From Modestobacter altitudinis (GTDB lineage: Bacteria > Actinomycetota > Actinomycetes > Mycobacteriales > Geodermatophilaceae), in assembly GCF_005930475.1 (NCBI RefSeq), contig NZ_SJEW01000016.1, positions 1 to 64,000 on the forward strand: DNA of 64,000 nt, given 5' to 3'. Below are positions 15,496 to 24,116 of the stretch, piece by piece. The notes below the pieces were generated by a model. That model made no database searches and was not told where the DNA came from. It was given only the letters and a program-made list of their open reading frames with translations. The position numbers and the translations under genes were made by a program. Within the stretch, counting starts at the first letter, position 1. Each line of letters starts with the position of its first letter.

Positions 15496-15975
15496 TCAGT
15501 CCCACAGGCCCCGTGGGCCACTCCCGCCCCGGGCGGAGGGGATGAGCCGGTCCGCCACGGCGCCGGTGGCGAAGGAGTAGACCGCCTTGTGCGCGACGTC
15601 GACGACCTGGTCGCGGCGGGACCAGGTCCACGGCGGCGCGCCGACGCCGGTCACGTTCTCCAGCGTCTGGTCCACCGCGAGCCGCACCACGGTGTGCCAG
15701 GCCGAGGCGCGGGGACCGCGCAGCCCGGCGGCGGACCAGATGCCCCGCAGCGCCCCGACGACGGCGCCGGTGCCCCAGTGCATGAGGTGGTTGCGCACCG
15801 GTGGGCGCGCGGACCCCGGCAGCCGACGTCCGGTGGTCAGCGCGGTCAGCGTGCGTCCCGGCACGTAGGAGTCCGGACGGTGGGTGAACTGCTGCTCGAG
15901 CTTCTCCCCCGCGGTCATCACGGCGACGCCGGCGAGGCCGGCCACTGCTCCACGTGCTGCTGCTCGCGCCCACAT
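15496..15975 (-). CDS. Hypothetical protein with Gly/Ala-rich membrane-like segments
   Basis: A 159-residue protein from ATG 15975. Weakly hydrophobic segments GAVAGLAGVAVMTAGE (9-24) and WGTGAVVGALRGIWSAAGL (about 68-86) and VYSFATGAVADRLI (about 135) suggest a small membrane-associated protein, similar in layout to YagU/DUF1440-type proteins. No catalytic motif. It stands alone between two terminators. Confidence 0.6.
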   Translation of the reverse strand: MWARAAARGAVAGLAGVAVMTAGEKLEQQFTHRPDSYVPGRTLTALTTGRRLPGSARPPVRNHLMHWGTGAVVGALRGIWSAAGLRGPRASAWHTVVRLAVDQTLENVTGVGAPPWTWSRRDQVVDVAHKAVYSFATGAVADRLIPSARGGSGPRGLWD

Positions 15976-16011
15976 GGCCGGAGGACTACCCCGGGTGCGG
16001 GGCCGGACACG

Positions 16012-16051
16012 CGACGAGCCGCCCACCGGTTGCCCGGCGGACGGCTCGTCG
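16012..16051 (-). terminator. Terminator hairpin after the Cys-rich gene
   Basis: CGACGAGCCG (16012-16021) pairs perfectly with CGGCTCGTCG (16042-16051). It lies just downstream of the stop at 16065. Confidence 0.6.
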
Positions 16052-16064
16052 TGAGTCGGTGCGG

Positions 16065-16370
16065 TCAGCCCGCGGCGGGCTCGGAGGCCTCGAGCGCCTC
16101 GAGGGCGGCGACGTCGCGCAGGATGGCGGACAGCTCCGCGGAGCTCCAGGACTCGCAGCAGTCGCAGTCGCCGGTGGCGGTGAAGCTGCGCAGCCCGAGG
16201 CTGCCGCCGGCCTGGTCCTCGGCGAGGGCGAGCTGGCCGTCGTCGGGGTTGCGGTGGCACCGGCACGACGAGGCGCACATGCCCAGCCCCCAGCCCGACA
16301 CGATCACGGACGGGCCGTTCTCGTGGACCTTGCCCAGCTGGAAGATCGAAGGCTTCTGGCAGTACGTCAT
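16065..16370 (-). CDS. Small Cys-rich hypothetical protein
   Basis: A 101-residue protein from ATG 16370 (MTYCQKPSIF). Nine cysteines, grouped as C4, CASSCRC (about 31-37) and CDCC (about 72-75), suggest metal binding or disulfides, yet there is no signal peptide. The C-terminus is an acidic Ala/Glu helix. No family recognised. Codon use is as in the neighbours. Confidence 0.6.
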   Translation of the reverse strand: MTYCQKPSIFQLGKVHENGPSVIVSGWGLGMCASSCRCHRNPDDGQLALAEDQAGGSLGLRSFTATGDCDCCESWSSAELSAILRDVAALEALEASEPAAG

Positions 16371-16692
16371 GTCGGGCTCCCCTCGCCGTCCTGCCACGGT
16401 GGGCAGGGGGTCGTCATCGGCGTTCGGGGAGAAGTAGACACGAAGGGGGTTTCATGTCCGCGTCGGCGGGGCATGAAACGCGGCTTCGACAGCTCGTCCT
16501 GCTCATCCGTCCCACGGGTCGCTGGGGAACCTCCCGCACCGGCACCGGACGAGGCGACCACCCGGGACCGGTGGCAGGACATCGGACCGCTCCTCTTCGG
16601 CTCGCCACCGGCGGCACCCTGGCCGCCCACCGCGCCCAGGAGCTGTTCGGCTGGTTCGGCGGCCGCCGCGGCGCCGGCCGGTCGAGCGCGGG
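16371..16692. other. 322-base gap without a convincing gene
   Basis: The only structure I see is the hairpin at 16449-16479. A frame on the + strand from 16454 is Arg/Gly/Thr-rich and runs into the end of glyA, so I treat it as non-coding. The region should hold the promoter of the Cys-rich gene. Confidence 0.4.
16449..16479. terminator. AT-containing hairpin downstream of glyA
   Basis: GTTTCATG (16449-16456) pairs with CATGAAAC (16472-16479) with an inner CCGC/GCGG pair. It lies 215 bases past the glyA stop and 79 bases upstream of the Cys-rich gene, so it may instead be an operator. Confidence 0.35.
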
Positions 16693-18126
16693 TCAGCGCC
16701 CGGAGAGGTCGACCTCCGGGTAGAGCGGGTGGGCGCCGACCAGCTCCTCGGCCCGGGCCCGCACCCGCTCGGCGACCGCGGCGTCGAGCCGGTAGCGGAC
16801 CTTCGAGTCGCCGTCGGGCTGGGTGCTGGTCAGCACGTCGACGAGCAGCTCCCCGACCTCGGCGAGCTCGGCCTCGCGCAGGCCGCGGGTGGTCAGCGCC
16901 GGGGTGCCGAGCCGGATGCCGGAGGTGTACCAGGGACCGTTCGGGTCGGCGGGCACGGAGTTGCGGTTGGTCACCAGCCCGGCGTCCAGCAGTGCCGCCT
17001 CGGCCTGCCGGCCGGTGAGCCCGAAGCTGCTGACGTCGACCAGCACCAGGTGGTTGTCGGTGCCGCCGGTGACCAGCCGTGCGCCACGGCGCAGCAGCCC
17101 GTCGGCGAGCGCCTGGGCGTTGTCGACGATCTGCTGGGCGTAGCCGGCGAACTCCGGACGGCGGGCCTCGGCCAGCGCGACCGCCTTGGCCGCCATCACG
17201 TGCGGCAGCGGACCGCCGAGCACCATCGGGCATCCCCGGTCGACCTCCGGGGCGTACTCCTCGGTGCACAGCACCATCCCGCCGCGCGGGCCGCGCAGCG
17301 ACTTGTGCGTGGTGGTGGTGACGACGTCGGCGTGCGGCACCGGGTCGAAGTCCCCGGTGAGCACCTTGCCCGCCACCAGACCGGCGAAGTGCGCCATGTC
17401 CACCAGCAGGGTGGCGCCCACCTCATCGGCGATCTCCCGCATCGCGGCGAAGTCGACCCGCCGCGGGTAGGCGGAGTAGCCCGCGACCAGGACCAGCGGC
17501 CGGAACTCGCGGGCCCGCTCGCGCAGCGCCGCGTAGTCGAGCAGCCCGGTCGCCGGGTCGGTGCCGTAGCTGGACTGGGAGAACATCTTGCCGGAGATGT
17601 TCGGCCGGAACCCGTGGGTGAGGTGGCCGCCGGCGTCCAGCGACATGCCCAGCATCCGCTGGTCGCCGAGCGCCCGGCGCAGCTGCGCCCAGTCGGCCTC
17701 GCTGAGCGCGTCGACGTTCCTCACGCCGGCCTCGGCCAGCGCCGGGCTCTCCACCCGGTGGGCCAGGATGGACCAGAAGGCGACCAGGTTGGCGTCGATG
17801 CCCGAGTGCGGCTGGACGTAGGCGTGGTCGGCGCCGAACAGCTCGCGGGCGTGCTCGGCGGCCAGCCGCTCGACGGTGTCGACGTTCTGGCAGGCGGCGT
17901 AGAACCGCCGCCCCGGCGTGCCCTCGGCGTACTTGTCGCTGAACCAGTTGCCCATCGCCAGCAGGACGGCGGGGCTGGCGTAGTTCTCGCTGGCGATGAG
18001 CTTGAGGCTCTCGCGCTGGTCGGTGAGCTCCTGCCCGATGGCGGCCGCCACCCGGGGCTCGACCTGCGCGATCACGTCCAGCGCGCCGGCGAAGGCGGCG
18101 GTCTCACGGCTGACGGTGGTGGTCAT
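16693..18126 (-). CDS. glyA: Serine hydroxymethyltransferase
   Basis: A 477-residue PLP enzyme that moves the serine hydroxymethyl group to tetrahydrofolate, giving glycine and methylene-THF. Landmarks are [12 protein letters not shown] (43-54), [18 protein letters not shown] (66-83), [12 protein letters not shown] (243-254) and the Schiff-base lysine in [14 protein letters not shown] (Lys275). It is 40-50 residues longer than E. coli GlyA because of an insertion at about 118-165 and a longer tail; this longer form occurs in actinobacteria. The start is ATG 18126. A ZTP riboswitch precedes it, tying it to the folate/ZMP status. Confidence 0.93.
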   Translation of the reverse strand: MTTTVSRETAAFAGALDVIAQVEPRVAAAIGQELTDQRESLKLIASENYASPAVLLAMGNWFSDKYAEGTPGRRFYAACQNVDTVERLAAEHARELFGADHAYVQPHSGIDANLVAFWSILAHRVESPALAEAGVRNVDALSEADWAQLRRALGDQRMLGMSLDAGGHLTHGFRPNISGKMFSQSSYGTDPATGLLDYAALRERAREFRPLVLVAGYSAYPRRVDFAAMREIADEVGATLLVDMAHFAGLVAGKVLTGDFDPVPHADVVTTTTHKSLRGPRGGMVLCTEEYAPEVDRGCPMVLGGPLPHVMAAKAVALAEARRPEFAGYAQQIVDNAQALADGLLRRGARLVTGGTDNHLVLVDVSSFGLTGRQAEAALLDAGLVTNRNSVPADPNGPWYTSGIRLGTPALTTRGLREAELAEVGELLVDVLTSTQPDGDSKVRYRLDAAVAERVRARAEELVGAHPLYPEVDLSGR

Positions 18127-18147
18127 CGGGCACTCCTGGCGTCGACG

Positions 18148-18232
18148 GGGGCCCAGGCGCGCGGCGGTCGACGGAGCCGCTCCCCGGTGGTGGTCCACCT
18201 GTCAGCGCCAGTCACGGCCCACGGCGAGGATA
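18148..18232 (-). ncRNA. ZTP (pfl) riboswitch upstream of glyA
   Basis: Read on the - strand, the leader contains the pfl-motif landmarks: GGGCCGTGACTGGCG (about 18219-18205), ACAGGTGGACCACCACCGGG (about 18202-18183), GGAGCG, and after a short linker the pseudoknot partner CGCGCCTGGGC (about 18161-18151). A -10-like TATCCT at 18232-18227 starts just before it. ZTP riboswitches turn on folate and purine one-carbon genes when 10-formyl-THF runs short, which fits glyA. Confidence 0.87.
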
Positions 18233-18329
18233 GCGGCGGTCCGCCACCGACCCCGCGGCCGGCGGCCGGCGGCCCCGGATGGTCATCTGCCGGTGGTGCG
18301 GCGGCCATCCCGCTGGGTACTGCACCGGC

Positions 18330-18623
18330 ATGTCCATGAGCGCACCGTTCGACCCGGTCCAGCCCTCCACCGACGACGGGATCCCCGCCGCGGACGCCGG
18401 GACCGGCGCACCGCCGCCGGCCGAGGGCTTCGGGGTCGGTGGCGAGGAGCCGGACCGCCCCGAGCAGACCGACGAGGAGAGCCCGGCCGCGACGCAGAGC
18501 GAGACCCCGTTCCGGACGCCGGACCCCACCGAGGTCGGGCCGGAGCCGACCGGCAACCCGGTCGACCCGGCCATCTCCACCGCGACGCCCGACCCCGGGC
18601 AGACCGGCCGAGACGAGCGCTGA
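18330..18623 (+). CDS. Small acidic disordered hypothetical protein
   Basis: A 97-residue protein from ATG 18330 (ATG 18336 is also possible). It is rich in Pro, Asp, Glu, Thr and Gly, with no hydrophobic core, cysteine or signal peptide, so it is probably disordered. It ends eight bases before the perfect palindrome at 18631. I cannot assign a role; it could be a spurious frame, but its codon pattern is regular. Confidence 0.45.
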   Translation: MSMSAPFDPVQPSTDDGIPAADAGTGAPPPAEGFGVGGEEPDRPEQTDEESPAATQSETPFRTPDPTEVGPEPTGNPVDPAISTATPDPGQTGRDER

Positions 18624-18630
18624 GGGCCCT

Positions 18631-18666
18631 CCCCTGGGGCAGAAGTGGCCACTTCTGCCCCAGGGG
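18631..18666. terminator. 36-base perfect palindrome between convergent stops
   Basis: CCCCTGGGGCAGAAGTGG is followed at once by its exact inverse complement. It starts seven bases after one stop (18623) and ends one base before the stop of pmbA (18668). The centre AAGTGGCCACTT recurs in related form at 53701-53762. Confidence 0.7.
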
Positions 18667-18667
18667 G

Positions 18668-20047
18668 TCAGGACGCGGGCGAGACCGAGCTCATGTTGAA
18701 GTCCGGGATCCGCAGCATCGGCATCGCCGCCCGGGTGAACCAGTCGTTCCACTCCCGCGGCAGCGTCCGCTCGGTGCGGCTGGCCTCGGTGGCCCGCCCG
18801 AGCAGGTCGACAGGCGACTCGTTGAACCGGAAGTTGTTCACCGCCCCGCTGACCTCGCCGTCCTCCACCAGGAAGACGCCGTCGCGGGTGAGCCCGGTGA
18901 CCAGCAGCGTCTGCGGGTCGACCTCCCGGATGTACCAGAGCGTGGTCAGCAGCAGCCCACGCTCGGTGCGGGCGATCATCTCGGCGGGCGACGCGGTCGC
19001 GGTGCGGTCCTCGAGCACGAGGTTGTCCAGCGCCGAGGTGGCCGGGGCCTCCGTCTTCAGCGCCCAGGCCCGCGGCCGGACCAGGTTGGTGAGCACGCCG
19101 TCGCGGATCCAGTCGACCGCCGGCGTGGCCATGCCGTTGTCGAACACCGACGCGCTGCCCGAGGAGCCACCGACCACCTGGAACGGCGAGGTCTCCAGAC
19201 CGGGCGCGTCCGGGTCGCTGCGCAGGGTCAGCGGCAGCTGGGCCAGCCGGTCGCCGATCCGGTTGCCGCCGCCGGGCCGGGCGTAGACGCTGCGCCCCTC
19301 GTCGGCGTCCCGGGCCTCCATCGACCAGTAGGCGACGACCATCAGGTCGCTGACCGTCGACGGCGGCAGCAGCGTCTCGTAGCGGCCGGCCGGCAGGTCG
19401 ATCCGCCGCCGCGACCAGGCCATCTTCTGCTGCACCTCGGCGGCCAGGTCGGCGACCCGGACGTCGGTGAAGTCGCGGGTGCCCACGCCGGCCCACACCG
19501 ACCGGCCGAAGTCGGTGCTCTTGCCGTTGAGCTCCACCCGGCCGGTGGGCTGGTCGTGCCGCAGCCGTAGGCCGGTGGAGCTGCCCAGGTAGGTCGTCGC
19601 CAGCTGGTGCTCGGCGAACCCGAACAGCAGCTCGTCCCGGCCGCGGGCCTCGCCGAACGCCTGCCCGAGGGCGGGGGCGAAGTCGGCGAAGACGTCGATC
19701 GAGGTCTCCGCCGCGTCGGCGTCCCAGTCCCCGGCGCCGGGCGGCACCTCGCTGACCAACGGCATCGCGTCCTCGGCCGGGCCGGCGTCCCGGGCGGCTT
19801 GCTCGCTGGCCGCCACCAGCTCGGCGACGTCCGGGGTGCCGGTGCGGGCGACCGTGCCGGTGGCCATCCCGGCACCACCGTCGACGAAGGAGATGACGAC
19901 GACCTGCCGGGAGCGCATGGCGCCGTTGGTGGTCAGGCTGTTGCTCGCCCAGCGGAGGTTGGCCTCCGAGCTCTCGGTGACGTAGGTGATCTGCCCGTCC
20001 GCCGTCGACGCCGCCAGCGCCCGCTCGACCAGCTCCTGCGGGGTCAT
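18668..20047 (-). CDS. pmbA: PmbA/TldE subunit of the TldD-TldE metalloprotease
   Basis: A 459-residue PmbA-type protein. It forms a heterodimer with TldD that degrades unfolded peptides and processes microcin-like and thiazole peptides; TldE itself lacks the metal site, and no HExxxH is seen here. Family segments include the N-terminal VERALAASTADGQITYV, the central SRRRIDLPAGRYETLLPPSTVSDLM, and the C-terminal LLVTGLTRDGVFLVEDGEVSGAVNNFRFNESPVDLL. It follows tldD on the same strand with a 76-base repeat-rich gap. Peptide substrates in this genome are unknown; mycofactocin precursor is 40 kb away. Confidence 0.9.
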   Translation of the reverse strand: MTPQELVERALAASTADGQITYVTESSEANLRWASNSLTTNGAMRSRQVVVISFVDGGAGMATGTVARTGTPDVAELVAASEQAARDAGPAEDAMPLVSEVPPGAGDWDADAAETSIDVFADFAPALGQAFGEARGRDELLFGFAEHQLATTYLGSSTGLRLRHDQPTGRVELNGKSTDFGRSVWAGVGTRDFTDVRVADLAAEVQQKMAWSRRRIDLPAGRYETLLPPSTVSDLMVVAYWSMEARDADEGRSVYARPGGGNRIGDRLAQLPLTLRSDPDAPGLETSPFQVVGGSSGSASVFDNGMATPAVDWIRDGVLTNLVRPRAWALKTEAPATSALDNLVLEDRTATASPAEMIARTERGLLLTTLWYIREVDPQTLLVTGLTRDGVFLVEDGEVSGAVNNFRFNESPVDLLGRATEASRTERTLPREWNDWFTRAAMPMLRIPDFNMSSVSPAS

Positions 20048-20123
20048 GACGTCATCGCTCCGCTCCTCGCTCGCTGGCGCTCGCTGCGATGCTCACTCGT
20101 CGTCTCGCTGGCGCTCATCGACG
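20048..20123 (-). repeat. GAGCG-rich repeat between tldD and pmbA
   Basis: On the - strand the gap reads as repeated AGCGAGC/GCGCCAGCGAG units (GCGCCAGCGAG occurs twice) and ends GGAGCGGAGCGATGACGTC just before the pmbA ATG. Similar short Ser/Glu/Arg-coding or intergenic repeats are common in high-GC actinobacteria. A frame through it (ATG about 20118) would run into pmbA out of frame, so it is unlikely to be translated. It also supplies the pmbA Shine-Dalgarno-like GGAGCG. Confidence 0.5.
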
Positions 20124-21638
20124 TCACCGCCCGCCCTCCTGCTTGGTGTTGAGGATGGTCGTCTGCTCGAACAGCGCGGTCGGGCAGCCGTGGCTCACCG
20201 GCGCGACCTGGCCCGGCTGGGCCTTGCCGCAGTTGAACGCGCCGCCCAGCACGTAGGTCTGCGGGCCGCCGACCGCGGTCATCGAGCCCCAGAAGTCCGT
20301 CGTCGTCGCCTGGTAGGCCACGTCCCGGAGCTGCCCGGCCAGCTGCCCGCCCTCGATCTTGTAGAACCGCTGCCCGGTGAACTGGAAGTTGTACCGCTGC
20401 ATGTCGATCGACCAGCTGTTGTCGCCGACCACGTAGACGCCGCGCTCGACCCCGGCGATGATCTCCTCCGTCGAGGGGCCGTCGGGGGTCGGCTGCAGCG
20501 AGACGTTGGCCATCCGCTGCACCGGCACGTGGGCGGCGGAGTCGGCGAAGGAGCAGCCGTTGGAACGCTCTGCACCCATCTTGGACGCCGTGTTGCGGTC
20601 GACCTGGTAGCCGACGAGCACACCGTCGCGGACGAGGTCCCACTGCTGGCCGGCGACGCCCTCGTCGTCCCAGCCGACGGTGGACAGGCCGTGCTCGGCG
20701 GTGCGGTCACCGGTGACGTTCAGCAGCGGCGAGCCGTACTGCAGGGTGCCCAGCTGGTCAGGCGTGGCGAAGGAGGTGCCGGCGTAGGCGGCCTCGTAGC
20801 CCAGCGCCCGGTCCAGCTCGGTGGCGTGGCCGATGGACTCGTGGATGGTCAGCCACAGGTTCGAGGGGTCGACGACCAGGTCGTACCGGCCGGGGTCGAC
20901 CGAGGGGGCCTTCACCTTCTCCCGCAGCAGCTCCGGCAGCTCGGCGAGCTCACCGCGCCAGTCCCAGCCGCCGCCGGCGACGAACTCCCAGCCCTGGCCG
21001 ACCGGTGGGGCGAGCGTGCGCATCGACTCGAAGGTGCCGGTGGTCCGGTCGACGGTGAGCGCGGTGAACTCGGGGTGCACGCGCACGCGCTGCTGACGGG
21101 TCCGGGTGCCGGCCGTGTCGGCGTAGAACTTCTGCTCCTTGACCTGCAGCGCGCTGGTCTGCACGTGCTCCACGCCGTCAGCGGCCAGCAGCTGCTCGGA
21201 GAGCTCGACGAGCAGCCCGGTCTTCTCCGCGTCCGGGACGGCGAACGGGTCGACCTCGTAGGCCGACACCCACTCGCCGTCGGCGTGCACCGGCTCGGGC
21301 GCCAGCTCGACGCGGTCGGTGTTCATCGCTGCGGACACCTGCGCGACGGCGACCGCCTCCTCGGCGAGCCGGACCGCCTCCGCCGCGGTCAGCACGACGC
21401 CGGCGGCGAACCCCCAGGTGCCCTCGTGCACGACGCGGACGGCGAGCCCCAGGTCCTCCCCGTTCCCCAGCGCCTCCAGCCGCGCATCGCGCAGCCGGAT
21501 GCTCTGCGTGCGGATCCGCTCGACCCGCAGGTCGGCGTGCTCGCACCCCAGGTCGACCGCCCGGGTCAGCGCCGCGTCGGCGAGCGCGGACAGCGGGAGG
21601 GCGAGGAAGGACTCGTCGACGGACCGGGTCTGTGCCAC
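20124..21638 (-). CDS. tldD: TldD catalytic subunit of the TldD-TldE metalloprotease
   Basis: A 504-residue protein with the zinc motif HESIGH (HExxxH) in LWLTIHESIGHATELDRALGYEAAYAGTSF (about 270-298) and a late zinc-ligand cysteine in GGAFNCGKAQPG. The neighbouring LVVDPSNLWLTIHE and IIAGVERGVYVVGDNSWSIDM blocks are typical. With PmbA it forms the cytosolic TldD/E protease that cleaves flexible peptides. The start is an ATG-type codon at 21638, 88 bases from the next gene. Confidence 0.93.
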   Translation of the reverse strand: MAQTRSVDESFLALPLSALADAALTRAVDLGCEHADLRVERIRTQSIRLRDARLEALGNGEDLGLAVRVVHEGTWGFAAGVVLTAAEAVRLAEEAVAVAQVSAAMNTDRVELAPEPVHADGEWVSAYEVDPFAVPDAEKTGLLVELSEQLLAADGVEHVQTSALQVKEQKFYADTAGTRTRQQRVRVHPEFTALTVDRTTGTFESMRTLAPPVGQGWEFVAGGGWDWRGELAELPELLREKVKAPSVDPGRYDLVVDPSNLWLTIHESIGHATELDRALGYEAAYAGTSFATPDQLGTLQYGSPLLNVTGDRTAEHGLSTVGWDDEGVAGQQWDLVRDGVLVGYQVDRNTASKMGAERSNGCSFADSAAHVPVQRMANVSLQPTPDGPSTEEIIAGVERGVYVVGDNSWSIDMQRYNFQFTGQRFYKIEGGQLAGQLRDVAYQATTTDFWGSMTAVGGPQTYVLGGAFNCGKAQPGQVAPVSHGCPTALFEQTTILNTKQEGGR

Positions 21639-21725
21639 GAGGTGGTGTCTACCCCATGCCCCGGCCTCGGCCCTGCTGCAGGGGCCCGCCGCGAGCTCGC
21701 GAGCGGTGGGGGGCAGCGGGGTCCT

Positions 21726-23594
21726 TCAGCCGAGCTCGCTGTCGACCCAGCACCAGCGCCAGGCCTCGTCGGGCTCGGCGCTCACCACCACCGGGTGCCC
21801 CTCCGCCCCGAAGTGCGCGCGGGAGTGCCGGCGCGGCGAGGAGTCGCAGCAGCCGACGTGGCCGCAGGTCAGGCAGGTGCGCAGGTGCACCCACGTCGTC
21901 CCCTCGCGCAGGCAGTCCTCGCAGGCCGACTCCGGGTGCGCCGCGCCCACCGGCGCCAGGCGCAGGTGCGCGCAGCGCTCGTCGCTGGGCCGGGGCGCCA
22001 GCGGTCGCTCGCGGTCCAGCGACTCCAGCTCCTCGTGGCGGTCGAGCAGCGACTCCTCGACGTCGATGGCGTTCAGCGCGGCCTCCAGCACCTCGGCCGG
22101 AGCGGTGCCGGCGTCGCGGGCGCGCACCACGACCTCCCGCTCGGCGTCGAGCATCGCCATCCTCAGCCGCGCGTAGATGCTGGACGGGGTCTGCTGGTCG
22201 GCCAGCGGCCGGCCCAGCCGCTCCCAGCTGGCGTGCGACCGCGCGGTGGACCGGTCGCGCAGCCGGTCGACGACGCCGTCCGGCTCGTCACCGGTGGTCA
22301 GCTCGGTGAGCCGCTGCTGCCCGGCAGCGTTGGCGGCGTCGCCGATCACCGCTGCCTGCAGCGCGTCCTCGGCGGGGTCGGGTGGCGGCAGGCCGACCTT
22401 GCGCACCAGCCAGGGCAGGGACGAGCCCTGCACCAGCAGGGTGCCGACGACGACGGTGAACGCCGCCAGCAGCAGCACCTCCCGGTTCGGCAGGTCCTCC
22501 GGCAGCACCTGGGCGGCGGCCAGCGTGACGACGCCGCGCATGCCCGCCCAGGAGACCAGCCCGGCGACCGCGGGGCTCCAGGCCAGCCGGCGCATCCCCG
22601 GCGTGCCGACGGTCAGGATCCCGGCCAGTCCGAACACGAACACGAAGCGCACGACCACGGTGGCCACCAGCACCCCGACGCAGACCGCGACGATCCTCCC
22701 CGTCCCCAGGCCGCTGTCGGCGGCGCCGGAGAGCAGCCCGGGCAGCTGCATCCCGATGAGCAGGAACACGCCGTTCTCCAGCACGAACGCGACGGTGCGC
22801 CAGGTGATCGCCTCGGTCACCCGGGCCGTCGCCGTCTGCACCTTCGGGGAGACGTGCGCCAGCGCCAGCCCGGTGACGACGGTGGCCAGCACACCCGAGG
22901 CGTGCACCTCCTCCGCGGCGAGGAAGGCCAGGTAGGGGGCCACGAAGGAGACCAGGGTGTCCAGCACGGGGTCCTGCACCCGGGCCCGCACGACGGCGAG
23001 CACCGCGGCGACCACGCCGCCGACGAGCACCGCGCCCACGACCGCCCAGGCGAACTCGCCGGCGACCTCGACGGGTGAGGGCTCCGTGGTCAGCGCCGAG
23101 ACGGCGACGCTCAGCGCGATCAGCGCCGCCGCGTCGTTGACCAGGCTCTCGTGCTCCAGCAGGGTCGCGACCCGCCGCGGCAGCCCCAGCCGGCGGCCGA
23201 TCGCCGAGGCCGCGATCGCGTCGGGTGGCGCGACCACCGCGCCCAGCGCCAGCGCGGCCGCCAAGGCCACGCCGGGCAGCAGCAACCAGGTGACCCAGCC
23301 GACGAACAGCGTGGTGACGACGACGAGCACCACCGACATCGAGACGATGCTGGCCTTGTTGTGCTTGAAGTCGAACAGCGACGTCCGGGCGGTGGTGGCG
23401 TACAGCAGCGGCGGGAGGATGGCGAAGAGCACCACGTCCGGGTCCAGCTGCACGTCCGGCACGTGCGGCAGGTAGGACGCCGCGGCGCCGACCACCACGA
23501 GCACCAGCGGGGTCGGCCAACCGAACCGGTTGCACATGCCGGCGACGACGCCGACCGCGATCACCAGCGCCACCAGCTGGGCGGTCAGCTCCAT
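21726..23594 (-). CDS. CPA1-type Na+/H+ antiporter fused to a UBP zinc finger
   Basis: A 622-residue protein. Residues 1-410 form a CPA1 sodium/proton exchanger with about 12 membrane helices; family motifs are LPPLLYA, VAPPDAIAASAIGRRLGLP, HESLVNDAAALIAL (with the ion-binding ND) and SWAGMRGVVTLAAA. A cytosolic helical part (about 430-530) follows. The last 80 residues are a UBP-type zinc finger: C-x-H near CAHL, then CEDC, CLTCGHVGCCDSSPRRHSRAHF and GHPVVV. In eukaryotes this fold binds the ubiquitin C-terminus; its bacterial role is unknown, perhaps a Gly-Gly or metal sensor. ATG 23594 is the only start before helix 1. Confidence 0.9.
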   Translation of the reverse strand: MELTAQLVALVIAVGVVAGMCNRFGWPTPLVLVVVGAAASYLPHVPDVQLDPDVVLFAILPPLLYATTARTSLFDFKHNKASIVSMSVVLVVVTTLFVGWVTWLLLPGVALAAALALGAVVAPPDAIAASAIGRRLGLPRRVATLLEHESLVNDAAALIALSVAVSALTTEPSPVEVAGEFAWAVVGAVLVGGVVAAVLAVVRARVQDPVLDTLVSFVAPYLAFLAAEEVHASGVLATVVTGLALAHVSPKVQTATARVTEAITWRTVAFVLENGVFLLIGMQLPGLLSGAADSGLGTGRIVAVCVGVLVATVVVRFVFVFGLAGILTVGTPGMRRLAWSPAVAGLVSWAGMRGVVTLAAAQVLPEDLPNREVLLLAAFTVVVGTLLVQGSSLPWLVRKVGLPPPDPAEDALQAAVIGDAANAAGQQRLTELTTGDEPDGVVDRLRDRSTARSHASWERLGRPLADQQTPSSIYARLRMAMLDAEREVVVRARDAGTAPAEVLEAALNAIDVEESLLDRHEELESLDRERPLAPRPSDERCAHLRLAPVGAAHPESACEDCLREGTTWVHLRTCLTCGHVGCCDSSPRRHSRAHFGAEGHPVVVSAEPDEAWRWCWVDSELG

Positions 23595-23625
23595 GCTCGG
23601 TCCGTCTCCACGGACACCGATCCTC

Positions 23626-23964
23626 TCAGTGCAGGTGCTCAGCCCAGTCGGCCGGCACCCGGCCGGCCGGGCCGGGCACCGGCTGCCCCGCGGGGTGCGC
23701 GGTCGGGGGCGCCAGCTGCGGACCGTCGGCGAACTCACCTTCCACGTAGTCCCAGAACCAGCCCTCGCCCGGCTCGAAGCTCTGCACGATCCGGTGGCCG
23801 GAACCGTGGGCGTGCGCCGTGGCGTGCTGGTTGGGCGAGGAGTCGCAGCAGCCGACGTGCCCGCACGCCGCGCACCGGCGCAGGTGCAGCCACCACGCGC
23901 CGCTGGCCTCGCACTCCACGCACCCCGTGCCGCTGGGCGGGGCGGTCGGGTCGATCTGGTCCAT
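23626..23964 (-). CDS. Stand-alone UBP-type zinc finger protein
   Basis: A 112-residue protein that is essentially one UBP zinc finger: CVECEASGAWWLHLRRCAACGHVGCCDSSPNQHATAHAHGSGHRIVQSFEPGEGWFWDYVE. Nearly every ligand Cys/His aligns with the C-terminal domain of the antiporter 31 bases downstream, and the two CGHVGCCDSSP cores are identical. The tail is Pro-rich. The genes are co-oriented and close, so they probably form an operon. Such proteins are common in actinobacteria but have no proven role. Confidence 0.88.
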   Translation of the reverse strand: MDQIDPTAPPSGTGCVECEASGAWWLHLRRCAACGHVGCCDSSPNQHATAHAHGSGHRIVQSFEPGEGWFWDYVEGEFADGPQLAPPTAHPAGQPVPGPAGRVPADWAEHLH

Positions 23965-24026
23965 GGGTGCTCCTCGTGAGGTCGATGCGCCGCCGTGAGT
24001 CTCACCCAGCGGCGGCTCCTCCGGAA

Positions 24027-24065
24027 GCTCGTGCTCTGCTGCCGCCCGGGCAGCAGAGCACGAGC
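24027..24065 (-). terminator. Strong 16-bp stem hairpin
   Basis: GCTCGTGCTCTGCTGC (24027-24042) pairs perfectly with 24050-24065 around a 7-base loop. It is 52 bases past the stop of the SnoaL-like gene (- strand) and 63 bases before the UBP gene start. Confidence 0.7.
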
Positions 24066-24116
24066 CCTCGCGATCAGACCTGGGCCGTGCGGAGGAGTGG
24101 ACCGCCGCCGCGGGCT

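Noticed and set aside
16454-16723. 89-codon + strand frame after the Cys-rich gene
   Set aside because: Low-complexity Arg/Gly/Thr, overlaps the end of glyA, no ribosome site.
18123-19496. 457-codon - strand frame over the riboswitch and pmbA end
   Set aside because: It crosses the ZTP riboswitch and palindrome and overlaps pmbA, which has family motifs in another frame.
19986-23078. Very long open frame (over 1000 codons) on the + strand
   Set aside because: It runs antisense to tldD, pmbA and the antiporter, is Arg/Gly/Val-rich with no domain, and arises from GC-rich third positions.
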